Positions 24,804-37,669 of a stretch of 64,000 nucleotides of DNA are shown piece by piece. The DNA comes from Straminergon stramineum (Eukaryota > Streptophyta > Bryopsida > Hypnales > Calliergonaceae): positions 15,006,501 through 15,070,500 of the forward strand of contig OY987273.1 in NCBI GenBank assembly GCA_963920665.1, read 5' to 3'. Below the pieces are notes generated by a model. The model ran no database searches and had not been told where the DNA came from. It worked only from the letters and a program-made list of their open reading frames with translations. Both the position numbers and the translations under genes were made by a program. Every line of letters begins with the position of its first letter. The stretch's first letter is position 1.

Positions 24804-25008
24804 TACTAGAAAAAAAACCAGTGCTAAGTTCAACAGAATTCAGGTGCTGAGAAATTTTAAAAACTACCAAAAACACAATTTCTGCGTTGGTTGCAACATA
24901 GTTTTTTGAAAACTGCGATGCAACCAATGCAAAAACTGCATTTTCGGCAATTTTCAGAATTTCATGTCACCTGAATTATGTTGAACTCAGTACTATTTTC
25001 TTCTAGTG
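24804..25008. mobile_element. CACTA-type foldback MITE, 205 bp
   Basis: Starts TACTAGAAAAAAAACCAG, with one mutated terminal base, and ends TTTTCTTCTAGTG. The target duplication AGA is present on both sides. Length and interior match the copy at 2633-2837 (shared TATGTTGAACTCA and TTTTCAGA blocks). It interrupts the FCP1-like coding sequence between WDVMCL and the KKKYRVPTTPH block. Confidence 0.85.
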
Positions 25009-25799
25009 AGACACATGACATCCCAACAATCGAAGGAAGCATCTACAAAGACAATGTCTAACAAGTCCTTCATGTTTATGGGCATTACATTGCTCTAGAA
25101 TGCAACTTCCGCTTTTCCATGCAGCCAATTAAAAAAGGTGGTGACCCTTGGCCAAAGCTCAACATGGAGTTTCTTATTGAAATAGGACTTGTAAAGAAGA
25201 ACTCCATTCAAGTCCAAAACCATTGTATAGTTTTGATGAGGTACCTTTTTGGTTGTCCTTGCTAACATCGTCAAAGGTCTAGTACAATCTGCAATACACA
25301 ATACCATAGCCTAGTTAGACTTAAGTCCATTGAGAACGGTATTCAATTGAAGTCGAATCCCTAAAGATATGCAAGGTGTCACCTCAGGCACCTTTATTGT
25401 TGTCCTCTCTAGTCTAATTCACTTCAACCTCGTAAACCTTCGAAGTCGAAGGAGCCCCATATTCGATGCTCTTGGCCTTTTTTGCCTATCGTATATGGTT
25501 AGAGGCAACATCAACAATGCTTTGATAAAGAAAATTGGTAGCCCCCATGTAGCCTAAATCTCACGAGACGATTTACTTCTAAAATCGCATGAATGACATG
25601 CATGATGACTTGGCAAATCAACAAGATCCTTAAACCTATTCTTGATGGAGAGTCTCTTTGCATAAGTCAGTCTAAGGTGTAGAATAGCTACCAATGGATT
25701 CACCTTCAATGTGCCAACCTTTGGACTCATTTGTCTGAGGTTCACCATAGTATCCTCGAGAATGCTAGCAACCATTTCGGCATTGGAAGTAACACCTTT

Positions 25800-28725
25800 G
25801 ACCTCACATTGGGAGATTTTCCAATGCACCCTGTTGCAACTCAAATTCCATGGTTATAGGAGGACCAAGAGTCAAATCCTAGACATTAGACATTGGGAGA
25901 TCTTCCGATGCATCACCTTGAGGCTTCTCCCTCTTTGTCTCTTTATGATTGAGGATAAAGTATCGCTTAGTAGGCAATGCAAGATCTCCCATTGCATTGC
26001 TACGCGGCTCCTCTCATAGTAGTTCATCAAGTAGAGAATCTACGTTAGTGGGTAGAGGTGCGTTACCTACCTCCTCCTCTCTCTCAATAGTAGGTTCTGT
26101 AGTTGGAACAACAACCCATTCTTTTGAACAGATAAGAAGAACAGCTACCGCATTGCTCACTTCCGGAGTCCCATTCATGCCAACCTTAAACTTAGACGAA
26201 TTGTAGGAAGAGACGTTGGAGCTCTACTTCCATCTATGATGCATTCCAGAAGAAGGCAAAGGGTTGGCATCATTGGAAACACTTAGCTACATATCTAACC
26301 TTAGCTTGGTCATGAACTCCGCTCGGCGACCTAACTTCTTTTCAAGTGGCATAGAGCTTGAATCCTTCCTCACCTTCACCGTATTCGACTTCTCTTACGC
26401 AGCTTGCTATCCAAACCTCTTTTGTAAGGTAGGTGCTAGAGATGAATGCATCAAGTCTTTGTTAGGTAGCAATGGCTCTAGGGACTTATCCTACAAGGAG
26501 TAGAATGAGTAAGATCTTCTTCACTAGGGCCGGTAAAAATACAAATTAACGAATTGCCATCAAGAGATCTCTTGATGGTTACCTATGGAAACTAACCTTT
26601 TTGACGACCAGTGGGTTTGAGGGTTTGCATTTAGACTCTATCTCCTGTAAAATGTGACAACTACTTCCGTCATTGTAATTAGATGCATCCACAACTTCTT
26701 TGTCTTTCTTTGAAGGTGGAAGTTCTTGAGATTCTTCCTCTACTTCTTCCTCATAGCTTGCAAGCCGCTATGTTGTGAGATCATCTTCATCCTCTTTGAT
26801 TTGTTGATATTGTTGCATATTTTGTTCGTCCCAAATTGGCCTCATGACTGTCACTACCTTCGATTGTGTCTTGGAGTCATCAACGACTTTGAGTACCTTA
26901 TTAGTGGTAGCCTGATAGATTTCAATAAGCATAGGTTAGTGCATTGTCAAGTGTTTGAAGAAGACAAAGTCATGCAAGAAAAATACAAATTAGGGCTAAC
27001 TAGTCCAAGAAACATGAACTCGGAACCACCATTCACATTTATGATCACCATATTCTTGGTGATGTGCCCAAAAACATTTTTGAGTGCTGCGGAGATCGAG
27101 AACTATGGCACAATGGGGCACCTATATAGAATACTGACTTCCTCCATGTCCCTAGATAAATACATGGCTGGAATCTCTTGCCTAGGAAGAAGTTGTTGAA
27201 GCTACTTATTGAGTTGTAGTCTTGGTCCTAGGCAAAGAGGAAGACCACGAAGATATTGTAATTTGTTTCGGCAATCGATTTGGGAAAGCCATCAGCCACA
27301 TTTGGAATGTAATTAATTAGAGGCCAGTCCCAAACCTTACATTCTTCCCATCGCCTCTTCAAATATGTGAGCATGTCATGATTTGTGAAATCCAACAACA
27401 TCCGTTATAAAAATGGCAAGCAACCGTACTCTCACAATCTATCGACTAGCATCCTTGTATTCGATTACATGGAATAGTCGCTTTAACTTGTGGTGCTCAG
27501 GGAATTACGCATAAGTTCTGCTAGATGTGACCTCAAAGAGAAACTAGAAGTACATGAAGGTCTTTCCTTCACCAAGCCATGTTTTGACGGAGGTGTCCAT
27601 GAGAATCTTCATAATGTCCCAGTTTTTTTCGTCCATGACTTTGGAGAGGTAATCATTCATGAAATCCTCGGAAACGGTGGCCTTGATCATTTCTTTGGCA
27701 TGACTGTTTATGAATGACCCCCACATCCTTTTTCCTAAGTTTGGACACTCGTTAGGGTCACATGTTTTGTTTAGAGCCCTCGTTCATTCTTCCAACCACA
27801 CCTTCCCTAGTTCCATAGCCATGCTCTTATCCACCCACCATTCAACTTGCTCTCAGGTGATTTTCTTCTAAGCTGCAAATTCATCCCATAGTGCTACGGT
27901 ATATGGAATGTATTCTGGCTTCTTGCTTGGAAGAGGGTGTTGCTTATAATGGCACATGTTCTCGTTTTTCATGGCCCTCACTTTCTTCTCTCAAGTTGTT
28001 GCGAAAATGAGAGGTATCAATGGTTGCTCTAGATCGTCCCCATTAAGCACTATTTTCTTCATGCATACAATTCCCTTCTCCACTTGGTCTGCCAAGTAGT
28101 CAATGTCCTCATTGCGGAGTCCATACAAGGACTTGTAGTTGGTGTAGTTTAGCGGTTTCCATCTACCCTTCAATTTAGGACCATTCCCATTTGGAAGCTT
28201 GAAGGTAAGGAAATCTCCATCAATCTAGATCTAGCATTACAAATCTTCATCATTTTCCATAAAGAGAAGTAGAATTCTTAAATGTGGGTTAGGATTCTTG
28301 AATCTAGTAAAAATTGTAGACATCCTTGGATAGAAATCTTACAAATGAACGATGCAACCATTAATTGTCAAGGTATTGGGCAAACTCATAAGTAAGTGAA
28401 TCCACAAATCATCGGGAGATGTCCCATTGGTTGTTAGTTTTATGGCCATCTATTAACCAATGCTATATCTCTTGTTATTGTCATTCTAAGCGACGCTCTT
28501 AAACTATCAGGAGATTTCTCGTTGATTGTCTAATTCAAACTGACTTTGAAACCATTAAGAGGGATCCCACTAAATAGAAGGTTTATGAAAACTTGGAGGC
28601 ATCGAGAGATATCCCATTGATCGTCCTATTCAAACTGACTATGAAACCATTGAGAGGGATCCCTCTAAAGAGAAGGGTTACTGAAAATCTGAAGGCATTA
28701 GGAGATCTCCCAATGGCTTAGCATA
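25800..28725. repeat. Dispersed palindrome family, consensus CATTGGGAGATCTCCCAATG
   Basis: Degenerate copies lie near 25808 (ATTGGGAGATTTTCCAATG), 25896, 25985, 26568, 28411, 28600 and 28708, within and between the coding parts of the FCP1-containing pseudogene. Some lie in the reading frame and translate as NAMGDLALP or SEDLPMSNV. The same palindrome forms a dense array at 60456-61075 and recurs at 62565-62640, but I did not notice it elsewhere. It is probably the subterminal binding repeat of one DNA transposon family. Confidence 0.6.
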
Positions 28726-29249
28726 GAGAATAAAAATAGGGAGTACAAACATTTCAACATTTCGTGAGTTAAACTTACATTGTACTCTACTAAGTGCGCT
28801 TGACCTCCGTACATTGGCATTTGGCTGCCTATGTCCTTCCACTTTATTTGAGTGTATACAAGTTGTTTGGAAAAACTCCACTCCTTCTGTTCACCAATAA
28901 TATTTTGGTTTAGTGCCTTGGAGAGATGCGTGATATCATTCTTTTTGGTAGAGTACAGTTCCCATATTAGAATTATGATGAACGTTGAGACCTCCTCCTT
29001 ATTAGCTTAAGAGATATTTCATGACTCAATCAACTTCTGCTGTGCTTACATTGTATATTGACCACCAATAATTTAGTAAGGGGATTTGGCGGTCATCCTT
29101 TCCTCCTTTAGACATGAATCCCAAAAGACACCTTATTCTCCACCCCGTATGGTCCTTGCTTCAGAGGTAGAATAGTAATGTATTAGTTTTCCAAATGATA
29201 GTCGGCATCAACGAGAATTCGATTTTTTATTCCCTTTAGTCGTTGGGGC

Positions 29250-30542
29250 TCAATTCCATGGTATGCTTGGAGGAGCCTTGAGAAGGAACTTGTAGTGCAC
29301 TCGTAGGAGATTACCTTTTGCATTCGCTAGTGGCTTCTTCTCCCATTTGTACATTGGCTTGAATACTTGGTTGTACAGCTTGTTTATTTCTTTAATCTCT
29401 TCAAGCTTGAGCTTACCGACCTCTACATCTATCATGTTTATAGTGCAATGCAGTGTTAGCTTTACAACCTTGGTCTTCTTTTTGCCCTTGCCCTTGCCCA
29501 CGGGATCCATGACCCATTCCGGAACAATATGCCCTAAGAGTTGGCGCATCTACTTCAGCATTGTTTCCATCGGGGCTGAGAAATCAACTAGGATCCTCAC
29601 TACCTTGGATTCGATTAAATGCCCTTCCTTGATTAACCAGTCGTAGACGAGGGAGGCTTCGACAATGATCTTCGATGGTCTATCCACCAAACTGGATAGA
29701 TTCTTGACGAGTTGTAGAGCTTCCTTCTCCCTCTGTTTTGATGTGGCTAGCTCCCCCTCTGCCCAATTCAACCAGTATTGGAGGTTATCCCTCTCTTTTT
29801 CTAGATCCCCGATCCGCTCCTCTTTTCATCTCAACTCCTACGGATTTGGCAATCGCTTCACTACATCTAGGATATCTTCCAGCTTGACCTTAAGCTCCTT
29901 GTTGATTGCCCTTAGGAGTTCTGCTAAGTTGTCATGGTACTCTTGTGCCTGCAACACCCAATTGAATCCGGTCTTAAAGAATTCGGAAACCCCTTCCGTC
30001 TGCTTCTTCGGAAATCGGAACTGGGAGCTTTCCTTGTGATGTTGGATCGGTGGATTTCCTCCTCTTGTCTTTGCGATCTATTAGCTGCTCCTCCTCTTTC
30101 CGCTCTTCTTCTTCAAAATTCGACTGCTCCACCTCCACTTCATCTATAAGGCCATACTATAAGATAGTGAATCCGGTGTTGTATTCTATTATTTCGGCAC
30201 TACTCAAAAGTTCTTCGTGGTGATAGAAGTGGAACAGGTAAGGACTGATAGGACTAATCTTGGTCTTTCCTACATGAGTAGTGAGTTTGGACACCACTAC
30301 TGTTATAATCTTTCCCAATGGACCGGTCTACCCTCTATTACGCCAAAGATGGTGTTGGCCACCGTGACCGTAATCTGGGTAGGCTTTTCTGGATATAAGA
30401 TCGGAATAAGGAATTCTAATACTTGTCTTTGCCTCTCATCTAGATAGTCACTAATGCCATACAACATACCCCTCCTTAACATGGGCTGAATTCTTAACTT
30501 TTACGGTTGTAAACTTATCAGCTCGAGAGGCTAATCCGGATC
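29250..30542 (-). pseudogene. gag-like ORF of LTR element copy A, 3' part (left of the CACTA insertion)
   Basis: Minus-strand frames continue from 50416 across the CACTA insertion: GSGLASRADKFTTVK, VLEFLIPILYPEKPTQITVT, VANTIFGVIEGRPVHW, KTKISPISPYLF, the acidic EEEERKEEEQLIDRK, then MNWAEGELATSKQREKEALQ and ILVDFSAPMETMLK. The blocks align with copies B and C. After VMDP (about 29490) it diverges from B into a lysine-rich stretch ending near 29250. Frameshifts and stops make it non-coding today. The LEFL..ILYP and VHWG blocks resemble ORF1 of Athila-like plant retroelements, which is a pattern match only. The left LTR of this copy is absent, so the element is truncated near 29150-29250. Confidence 0.6.
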
Positions 30543-31700
30543 CACTACAACAAAATGGATGTTTTATGACTACAAAAAATGACCGCAGTGAGTTAAAAAA
30601 TTTGAAAATATGACTAATGCAGGAATTACTGTAGATGACGCCCAACATGATTAGGTCTAGTCATTACCGACTAGTTGCTTTGGACATGAGTCATATTTGT
30701 AGTCATCGTATTTGGGGGGGTATAATTAGCCATATTTTGCCAATGTGGCGTATACGTTGACTATTCTTGGAGACTTGACTTTCTCTTGACCTGCCCGAGC
30801 AAGGAAAAAAAAGTCTACGTGGCATGTGATTGCATGTAGTTGTATTTTTTAATGATATGGAATATGAGTACTTGTAGTCATATTTTGGGATGATGTGGAA
30901 TGTGACTGCAATGAGTCATTTTTTCCTTGAAGTTGTATATCACTATGTTTAGTCATATTTTTTGATGACGTGGAATGTGATTGCAATGAGTCATTTTTTC
31001 CTTGAAGTGGTATATGACTATGTTTAGTCATATTTTTGGATGACATGGAATGTGACTATTATGAGTCATTTTTTTCTTGATGTGGAATACGACTATAAGG
31101 TGTCATGTATTTTGATGATGTTGAATGTGACTATAATGGGTCACTTTTTCTTCAACGTGGCATATGACTCCATGTAGTCATATTTTTTGAAGACATGAAA
31201 TGTGACTATATTGAGTTTTGTTTTTCTTCATGTGGCATATGACTATATGTAGTCATTGTTTAGTAGATGTGGAATATAACTTTTGTGAGTCATCTTTTCA
31301 GCTAGAGTGCAAAACAACTCTTCAAAGTCATATTCCTTGTTCCTATGAATAATGACTGCCATCAGTCATTCTTTTGGTTCTTGTGGAATGTGACTACTAA
31401 GAGTCATATATTTGGAATGATGAGACTATGCCCAATGAAAGTCATTTTAATTTTTTATGACAGAATGCACTTATATTCTTGAAAGTGGAGTTAACACACT
31501 ATCACATTCTTCATGTTCCTATAATCATCATGTTACTTCAAGTAGTCATATTCATGTTTATTTGTATTTTTCACTACAATTTAATCACATGATATTTCTT
31601 ATGACTATACCTAGTCACAGTACTTTGATTTTCTTGTGCCATTTGTGACTACCATGAGTGACATCTACAATATCTTCAATTAGAAATTCCTAATACCTTC
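30543..31700. repeat. Left subterminal TGACTA/TAGTCA array of the CACTA element
   Basis: About 20 copies of TATGACTAnnnnTAGTCATA-type palindromes and half-sites, spaced 30-70 bp apart, with intervening TTGATGTGGAATGTGACT-like sequence. Terminal arrays of this kind bind the TNPA-type protein in En/Spm elements; that function is inferred here. Confidence 0.8.
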
Positions 31701-33356
31701 TCCATGCATTTCAAACATACATGACAATTTCCTATCATACCGTACATATGATTGTGTAGCTCCAAAAATCACCCACATGTTCATGACTTCTAAGATGCAA
31801 TTTAATGGCATGTATTATTCAAATTCAAAACAAGATTGAAATTCACTAACTCAATTCATACATATATGCACACATCTGACCTTATAATGGATTTTGCACT
31901 TCACTACTTCATGTCTTCATTCATTACTTTGAGGGAGTTAAGGCCTCCATAGGCCATTTCGTCACAGACTTCAAAGCATCGCCCAAATGTACTACTAGAG
32001 GGTCATCATTGTTGTTGCCTTCATATAAAAGAACCCCTTCCGATCCTAGAACAATGGAGGTTATCGTGATGGACACGTTGCCCTCTTCAATGAGTTGCCC
32101 GTGAAATGTACCTCCTGCAAGATTCACTACCTCTCCATATGCAAATACATTTTCTTTAGCCTTCTTGTCATCATCCACGTTAAATACTTTCACCTTTGTC
32201 CCTATGGCCAAAGGTAGAGCACTTGCTTTTATTGAGGTGGAAGTACCCTCAACCATCTTCGTTCCACCTTTTGCAACCTACATGTACAATTGGAACATTG
32301 ATATTCAATGAACAAGTAATGAGGATTTGCCTTAAGAAATTCATAGCAATACAAACCATGGATTGAAATACATACCAACTGTAGTGCATTGAATGCTCGA
32401 TTGATCCCCTTGTCCACAAGTGTTACATAGTACTCGATATCAAAAGAGTTGTGGCCTAAAGCTTGAAAAGGTTCTATTATGCTTTTCAGAAAATTATCAT
32501 TCAACGCTATCGGATCCCATGGGGCAATGTTCAACACATTTATGATTGGTAAACAAGTTGTTGCAATAGAATCACAGTCCACTTGAAGAACATGGGTTGG
32601 GCCATGGCATGGATCTCGAATCATACTGAACAAATCATGGAGATCACAAGTGTCTCCACCAATCTCCTTCCCCCACAAAAAACACCACTTCATAGGCGTT
32701 CCAAGAGCAAGGAATTTAGCCACTACTTGGAGAAGGGCCTCTCCAAGTGTAGCCCATATCCCGACATCGAAACGAGCATTCAACATGGTTAAAAATGCCT
32801 CACAATTAGCCGTTTTCTTGATTTTTACCTTGAATTCTTTGTCGCGATGGATTGTGGCTTCTGGCCCCCACTCTCAATTGTCTTGCAATGGACGAATGTC
32901 ACAAAGAAGACCTAAAACATTTCATACAAGGATCTTCGTCCGTGAATCATCCAAACCCCTCACTGGTGGGAACTTCAAGCTCCTCAAAGGCTTCTTCTTC
33001 TTCGAAACACTACCTCCTTTGGTAATCCTATTCGCCCCCCTCCTTCTTATTAGTTTTTCTTTTGTGACTTTTGCATCTAATTGCAAATGTTGTTCTCCAA
33101 ATCTTGCAGATCCACTCTACAAGCACATTAACAATAGACCATTAATTACAACGGAATTTAACCTCTAATTAAGTCAGCAACTATAGAATAACTCAATCTG
33201 TGATGAAATGAAGATGTGCACATGCCTTAGGGTTTTTCTATGCTGGCTAGCTTCAACATATCTTTCTAGAGTATTTGTACATGCATATATATTAGAATAT
33301 GAGTTCTCCTATGTACATATTTTCAAATATGATATCCCATTGTCATACAAAATAAA

Positions 33357-33575
33357 AAATGACTAGTACTAGTTGCATACAGTTAAATGCAACTAAGTCC
33401 AATTATATACAATAACATATGACTACACCCAGTTATATACAATGAAATATGACTAGCCCTAGTTATTTATAATGAAATATGACTAGTCCTAGTAATATAC
33501 AATGAAATATGACTAGTCCTAGTAATTTACAATGAAATATGACTATCCTAAATGACATTCAGAGGAAAATGACTA
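33357..33575. repeat. 31-bp tandem repeat in an intron of the TNPA-like gene
   Basis: About six to seven head-to-tail units of roughly 31 bp, each containing AATGAAATATGACTAGTCCT or a variant. Each unit holds one TGACTA half-site, so the tandem array multiplies the element's presumed binding motif inside the intron before the 33122 exon. Confidence 0.75.
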
Positions 33576-34689
33576 GGTGCACTTGTCTTTTCAACACTTC
33601 CCATGGATAGTCAACATATATGTAAACAAACTATTGAATTACATTGTACAATGGTTTATAAAGCGTTCTTTGAAGTATTTCACTACCACACTACCATTCA
33701 CTTTTTCCTCATTCACAAGAACTCTTAGTTTTGCAAAATCATCCTATATGGATTTTAAGCACAATAATACAAGCACTAAGTACACTTATTCATGGCAAAC
33801 ACACCTTCTGACCAATCTTCCCGTTCTTCATCTTCTCATAGACCTTCCTTACTATCATTGTAGCATGTTTGGATTGAGGAATTTTGTCTACCAACAATTT
33901 CTCCGCCTCCCCCTTCCTCTTCTTGGCACATTCTTCGTCCTTCCTTCCTTCAACTACAATTACTTCTTCTGCATCCATTTGATCTAGTACTACTATTTTT
34001 TCACTATGTTGCACATTCCCCAACTTATTAGTGGCCCCTTCTTCCTATAAAGTCACAACAACATCCAAGGATTGCTTAGTGTGATAATGTGTCAAACTCT
34101 TTCAATGGACTTGTCATTCAAAAGAAATGTAATGGCAAGGACCAAACTAATATAGTAACAACAAATTTGTAAAAAAACATCACTAGGTACAAACCTTTGA
34201 CACTGCTTCCTCCATGATGACTTCTGATGCAATCACTAGATGTAGCTGTGGCAAAACTTCTTCCTGTGCTTGTTCCATGTCACAGGAGTTCAAGATCACC
34301 AATCCCTCCATCATTTCTTCACCAATTGCATCTTCTGCTCCTGTGGTGCCTACTTGAGAACTTGATGGGTGTCTCCCCCCTCCATTTCCCTTGCGTACCT
34401 CATACAAAAGCTCCTTCACTAGTGCACTCATGTTGCTTAATTGCCCCTTCAGAGAGTCTTGAAAAGTATACAATTCATTCCTCACCTCCAATAGGCCTCT
34501 GTCACTTGTCCTTGAATTCCTAACTACCCTTCTCGAGCTTGATAAACAATTGGGCCCAAACTTCTTCGATGTTGCAAGCTCTACTTCCACTTCTAATTGT
34601 ATTGGAGGTCTAGCCAACTATGTAGCCTGCAAAAAAAAGTTGCATCTCGTCATTTTCCTAGACTAAAAATTCTACCTTCACGATTACAC

Positions 34690-36330
34690 ATGACAAGAAC
34701 AAGTCATTGAATTGGTCATACACAAATGCAAGTATTTGATATGACTGCAAGTAGTCACATAAATAAGCACACATGACTGGTAGTAGTCGCACAATGATTT
34801 AGATATGACTACATTTAGTCATATGACTATCTTCCAGTCATCCTTATGACAACAAGTACTCATACACTTGTCCTCATTCTAATAGCATGTTATCATTTCT
34901 TAGTCTACATTATGACTATCAATTGTTGCATCATAAGAAACCTATACTTGATAATGTCACTTGTCTAGTCATACATGTAAACATTTCATGTCCTTGGAAA
35001 CTATCCTCATTCCACTTTCACTAAGAAGTGCCATCTATAATGGCATGAGTAAAAATTTCAAAAATGGATGAAGTGACACTTACAAGATGCAATCTCACTT
35101 CCCCCTCAAAGCACCCACTATGCGTCACATTCTGCACAATTTGTCGTGCAACCTTCATTCATTTGGACTTTGCTATCTTATTCGTCCTCTTGATCAAGTT
35201 CTTGAAGTTCTCCAGATAGTGTTTTTTTACATACATGGGGATGGATCTACCGGATTCTATCAATTTCTTCATGTTCGACCTCCTTGTGCGCATTTTTGAC
35301 CGCATTATTTGAAAGAAGACATCCTCTAGAACATCACCTAGCCCACCACGATATTCAAACTATGAAGCCAATTTCTCCTTGATTGCTATCAAGAGAGTTT
35401 GAAGATGAGTCTTGAAATCATCCACACTCCAATCCAAGTCACGAGAGTATCCACGGAGCTTTGTCAACTAGTTAGACCTATGCACTCCTATAGGAATACC
35501 TGCATGGTCCACTTCAATCCAATCTCTCTGGTCAATTTTTTGTAGATTCCTTTGCAAATGCTTGAGGTTTGACTACCTATGACGATTGGAATTGTTGTCA
35601 AGACTGTTGACCTCTTTCCCCATCGTTTCCCCAAGGTTGCGCATCTTCTCCCGTAATTGCAATGGGTCCGTGCAATTTTTTGCCATGCGCTTCAATATGA
35701 CCACCTCTCGTAACTCCAACTCATCCAAGACATCAGTGCAAGGTTGTACCCTTGGGTCATCTTTGTCCTCCTCTCCATTGAAGTGCATGTCGTTGTCCTC
35801 TTCCAATTCCTCCCCAACTATTGTATCCTTTGTTTCTTGGGAGAGAACATTATCCTCTTCGAAGTCTGTCGTGACCATTACATTCCTTCTTGAACTCATC
35901 TTCCTCTTCCCACTGGGATTTTGGGGCCACGGCCTCAGTTGATTACGTTGATGTTCAATCCTCTAAAAACACCAAGTTGAAAAACACCATATATTAATCA
36001 ATCTTGCAATTCAATCCCTTCTCTATCTACAAGTATTGCAAATGAATAGATTTTCCAACAAATGCATGTCTTATACTAAACCAAGTCACAGATTTCAGTT
36101 TTTGATCAAAACAACTAAAACAGGAACTTCTATGACTAGGCAAAGTCACCAAAGCTCATTTGTGACTACAATTAATCACAATTTACCATTACTACACAAG
36201 GTGGGTCATAAATGAGCATTTGCGACTACAAATAGTCATTAATAATTTTTTGTAACTACATGGAGTCAAAATTGTTCAATTGTGACTATTATTTGGTAGA
36301 AATCATCCTTTATGACTATAAGAAGTGAAG
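34690..36330. repeat. Internal TGACTA/TAGTCA clusters of the CACTA element (34690-34990 and 36070-36330)
   Basis: Introns of the TNPA-like gene carry clusters such as ATATGACTACATTTAGTCAT near 34800 and CTATGACTAGGCAAAGTCAC near 36130. They match the subterminal motif although they lie 4-6 kb from the left end. Confidence 0.65.
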
Positions 36331-37669
36331 AACTTCTAAGCATGAATTCATGAGGATTTATTTTCTTTCTCATCCATGACAATAAATTTGACAATTACAT
36401 CGTCCTCAACAAACATTGTCATTGACATTCATACATCATTTAGAAACCACTTTCATACTTGAAAACCAAGATGTTTGTCCTCTTTGTTTGCTGAGTCCTT
36501 TAGCACTATCACTTGCAACTATATGGGATGTGTACTCACCTTTAGCTTAGGGCAATCGTGTTTAGATGCCTCTTCTTCTACTTCTTCATCACTACCATTT
36601 GTGTCGTTGCCACTATCTATTGGAGATGCTATCCTTTTCTCTACTGCTTGTGTGCACCTTTCAATCGTTGGATTCATAGTGCCAGAGCTTTCTCCTCCTC
36701 CCGATTGTTTATTTGTACGTGGCTTCTGAAGTGGCACACTGCAGCTGCTTTCAAAAAACCCCGCAAGTGCATTAGAAGTCAATTCTAATATTGGAAATAT
36801 AATTGCACGAAATTTAACAATTGTGCAAAACAATTCTACTTGCACATCATCTCGCAAATTAGCAATCTCTCTAGTCATTTTCATCAATGAATTCTCCATA
36901 TTCTAATGACTAGTGTTCTTGCTAAAACAATGTTTGCCAAAGTTTTTGATGGAGAAGCCGCTAGAATTGAAGTGTGATGATGTTGACTGTATTGCATGCA
37001 TGTCCTTTCTCATGCACTGTCATTTCCTATTTTGCATTGCATGAATTGAAAAAAGCATATAACTATTAGCAAAACAAAAAATGGAAAATGAAAATCTATG
37101 GGAAAAAAAATTGGTTGCTTTAAGTCACAATGCCTTCCTATGATTGCATTATGTTAGAAAACAAGTATGTTAAGGTTGTAGAACATGACAACAAGTATTC
37201 CAATTGCTAAAATGTTGACTTCAATTAATAACACATCCACAATGGTACATGACATTAATTCTAACTACAATGCATCTTCCTAATATTTGATGACCAAAAT
37301 TAATGCTAGTATGTGTAGCTTAATTTCATGAATCAAAATCCAAGCACATCATACCATCATACTAATGTTTTAATTGCAAGATTCCATCACATTTTTATTA
37401 CATTCCAAAAAAACTAAGGAAAGAGGAGAAGTCATTGTCTTACCTCATTTGTCCTAGGCCTTTCAATTGTGTTGCAAGCTCCAACAAGCCTAGATCATTG
37501 AATTTCTGTGAGTTCATTTCAATGTTTTGATTTCTTAATCTCTCGTATTCATTGACCTCGGAAGCCATGCTACACCTTTCAAGGCAAGAAATCAAGTGGA
37601 ATAGGTGAGCTTGTAGCACTTGAGGATTATGTAACCACATCAATATGGCACACCACAATCACTTCACTT

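Larger units (their letters stand above)
24430..29115 (-). pseudogene. Large spliced gene ending in an FCP1-like phosphatase domain, decayed
   Basis: A minus-strand candidate start at 29115 reads MSKGGKDDRQIPLLNYWWSI, followed by a GTAAG donor. Further coding stretches are 29030-28800 (IIGEQKEWSFSKQLVYTQIK), 28400-27430 (LPNGNGPKLKGRWKPLNYTN, MWGSFINSHAKEMIKATVSE), 27150-26950 (FGHITKNMVIINVNGGSEFM) and 25845-25550. The last part, 25290-24430, is FCP1-like. YTMVLDLNGVLLYK holds the DxNG(V) phosphatase motif I, although the second aspartate of DxDx(T/V) is Asn. ELWPRVTTFFNWLHGKAEVAF, KPIFLKDLKTF and ILIIDDNPVKNLMND follow, the last being the conserved IDD-N-K block. A CACTA MITE at 24804-25008 splits this domain. 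Many stops make it inactive. The N-terminal two thirds are unrecognised. Its palindromes tie it to the 60-63 kb region. Confidence 0.6.
31927..37568 (-). pseudogene. TNPA / Transposase_24-like gene of the CACTA element, spliced, decayed
   Basis: Reading leftward, exons with good splice sites are 37568-37444 (MASEVNEYERLRNQNIEMNS; donor GAG/GTAAG), about 36770-36540 (donor AAAG/GTGAGT), 35965-35084 (acceptor TTTTTAG, donor GTAAGT), 34627-34195 (acceptor TTTTTGCAG), 34046-33808, 33122-32830 (basic, KKKKPLRSLKF), about 32820-32372 and 32280-31927. The 35965-35084 exon contains DWIEVDHAGIPIGVH, DWSVDDFKTHLQTLL and a KHYLENFKNLIKRTNKIAKS block, as in plant Ptta/En/Spm Transposase_24 proteins. The last exon reads YGEVVNLAGGTFHGQLIEEG and VHLGDALKSVTKWPMEAL, the DUF8039-like C-terminus common in these proteins. 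Four or more stops (for example SN*LTK) show decay. The expected role is binding the subterminal repeats. Confidence 0.72.

Noticed and set aside
25949..27199. Plus-strand frames in the 26-27 kb region
   Set aside because: The minus strand gives longer, motif-like sequence with splice sites; the plus-strand frames are its complement.
32583..33168. Plus-strand reading frame of 172 codons
   Set aside because: It is antisense to well-supported exons of the minus-strand TNPA-like gene, and its composition reflects the reverse of Lys/Arg-rich coding.
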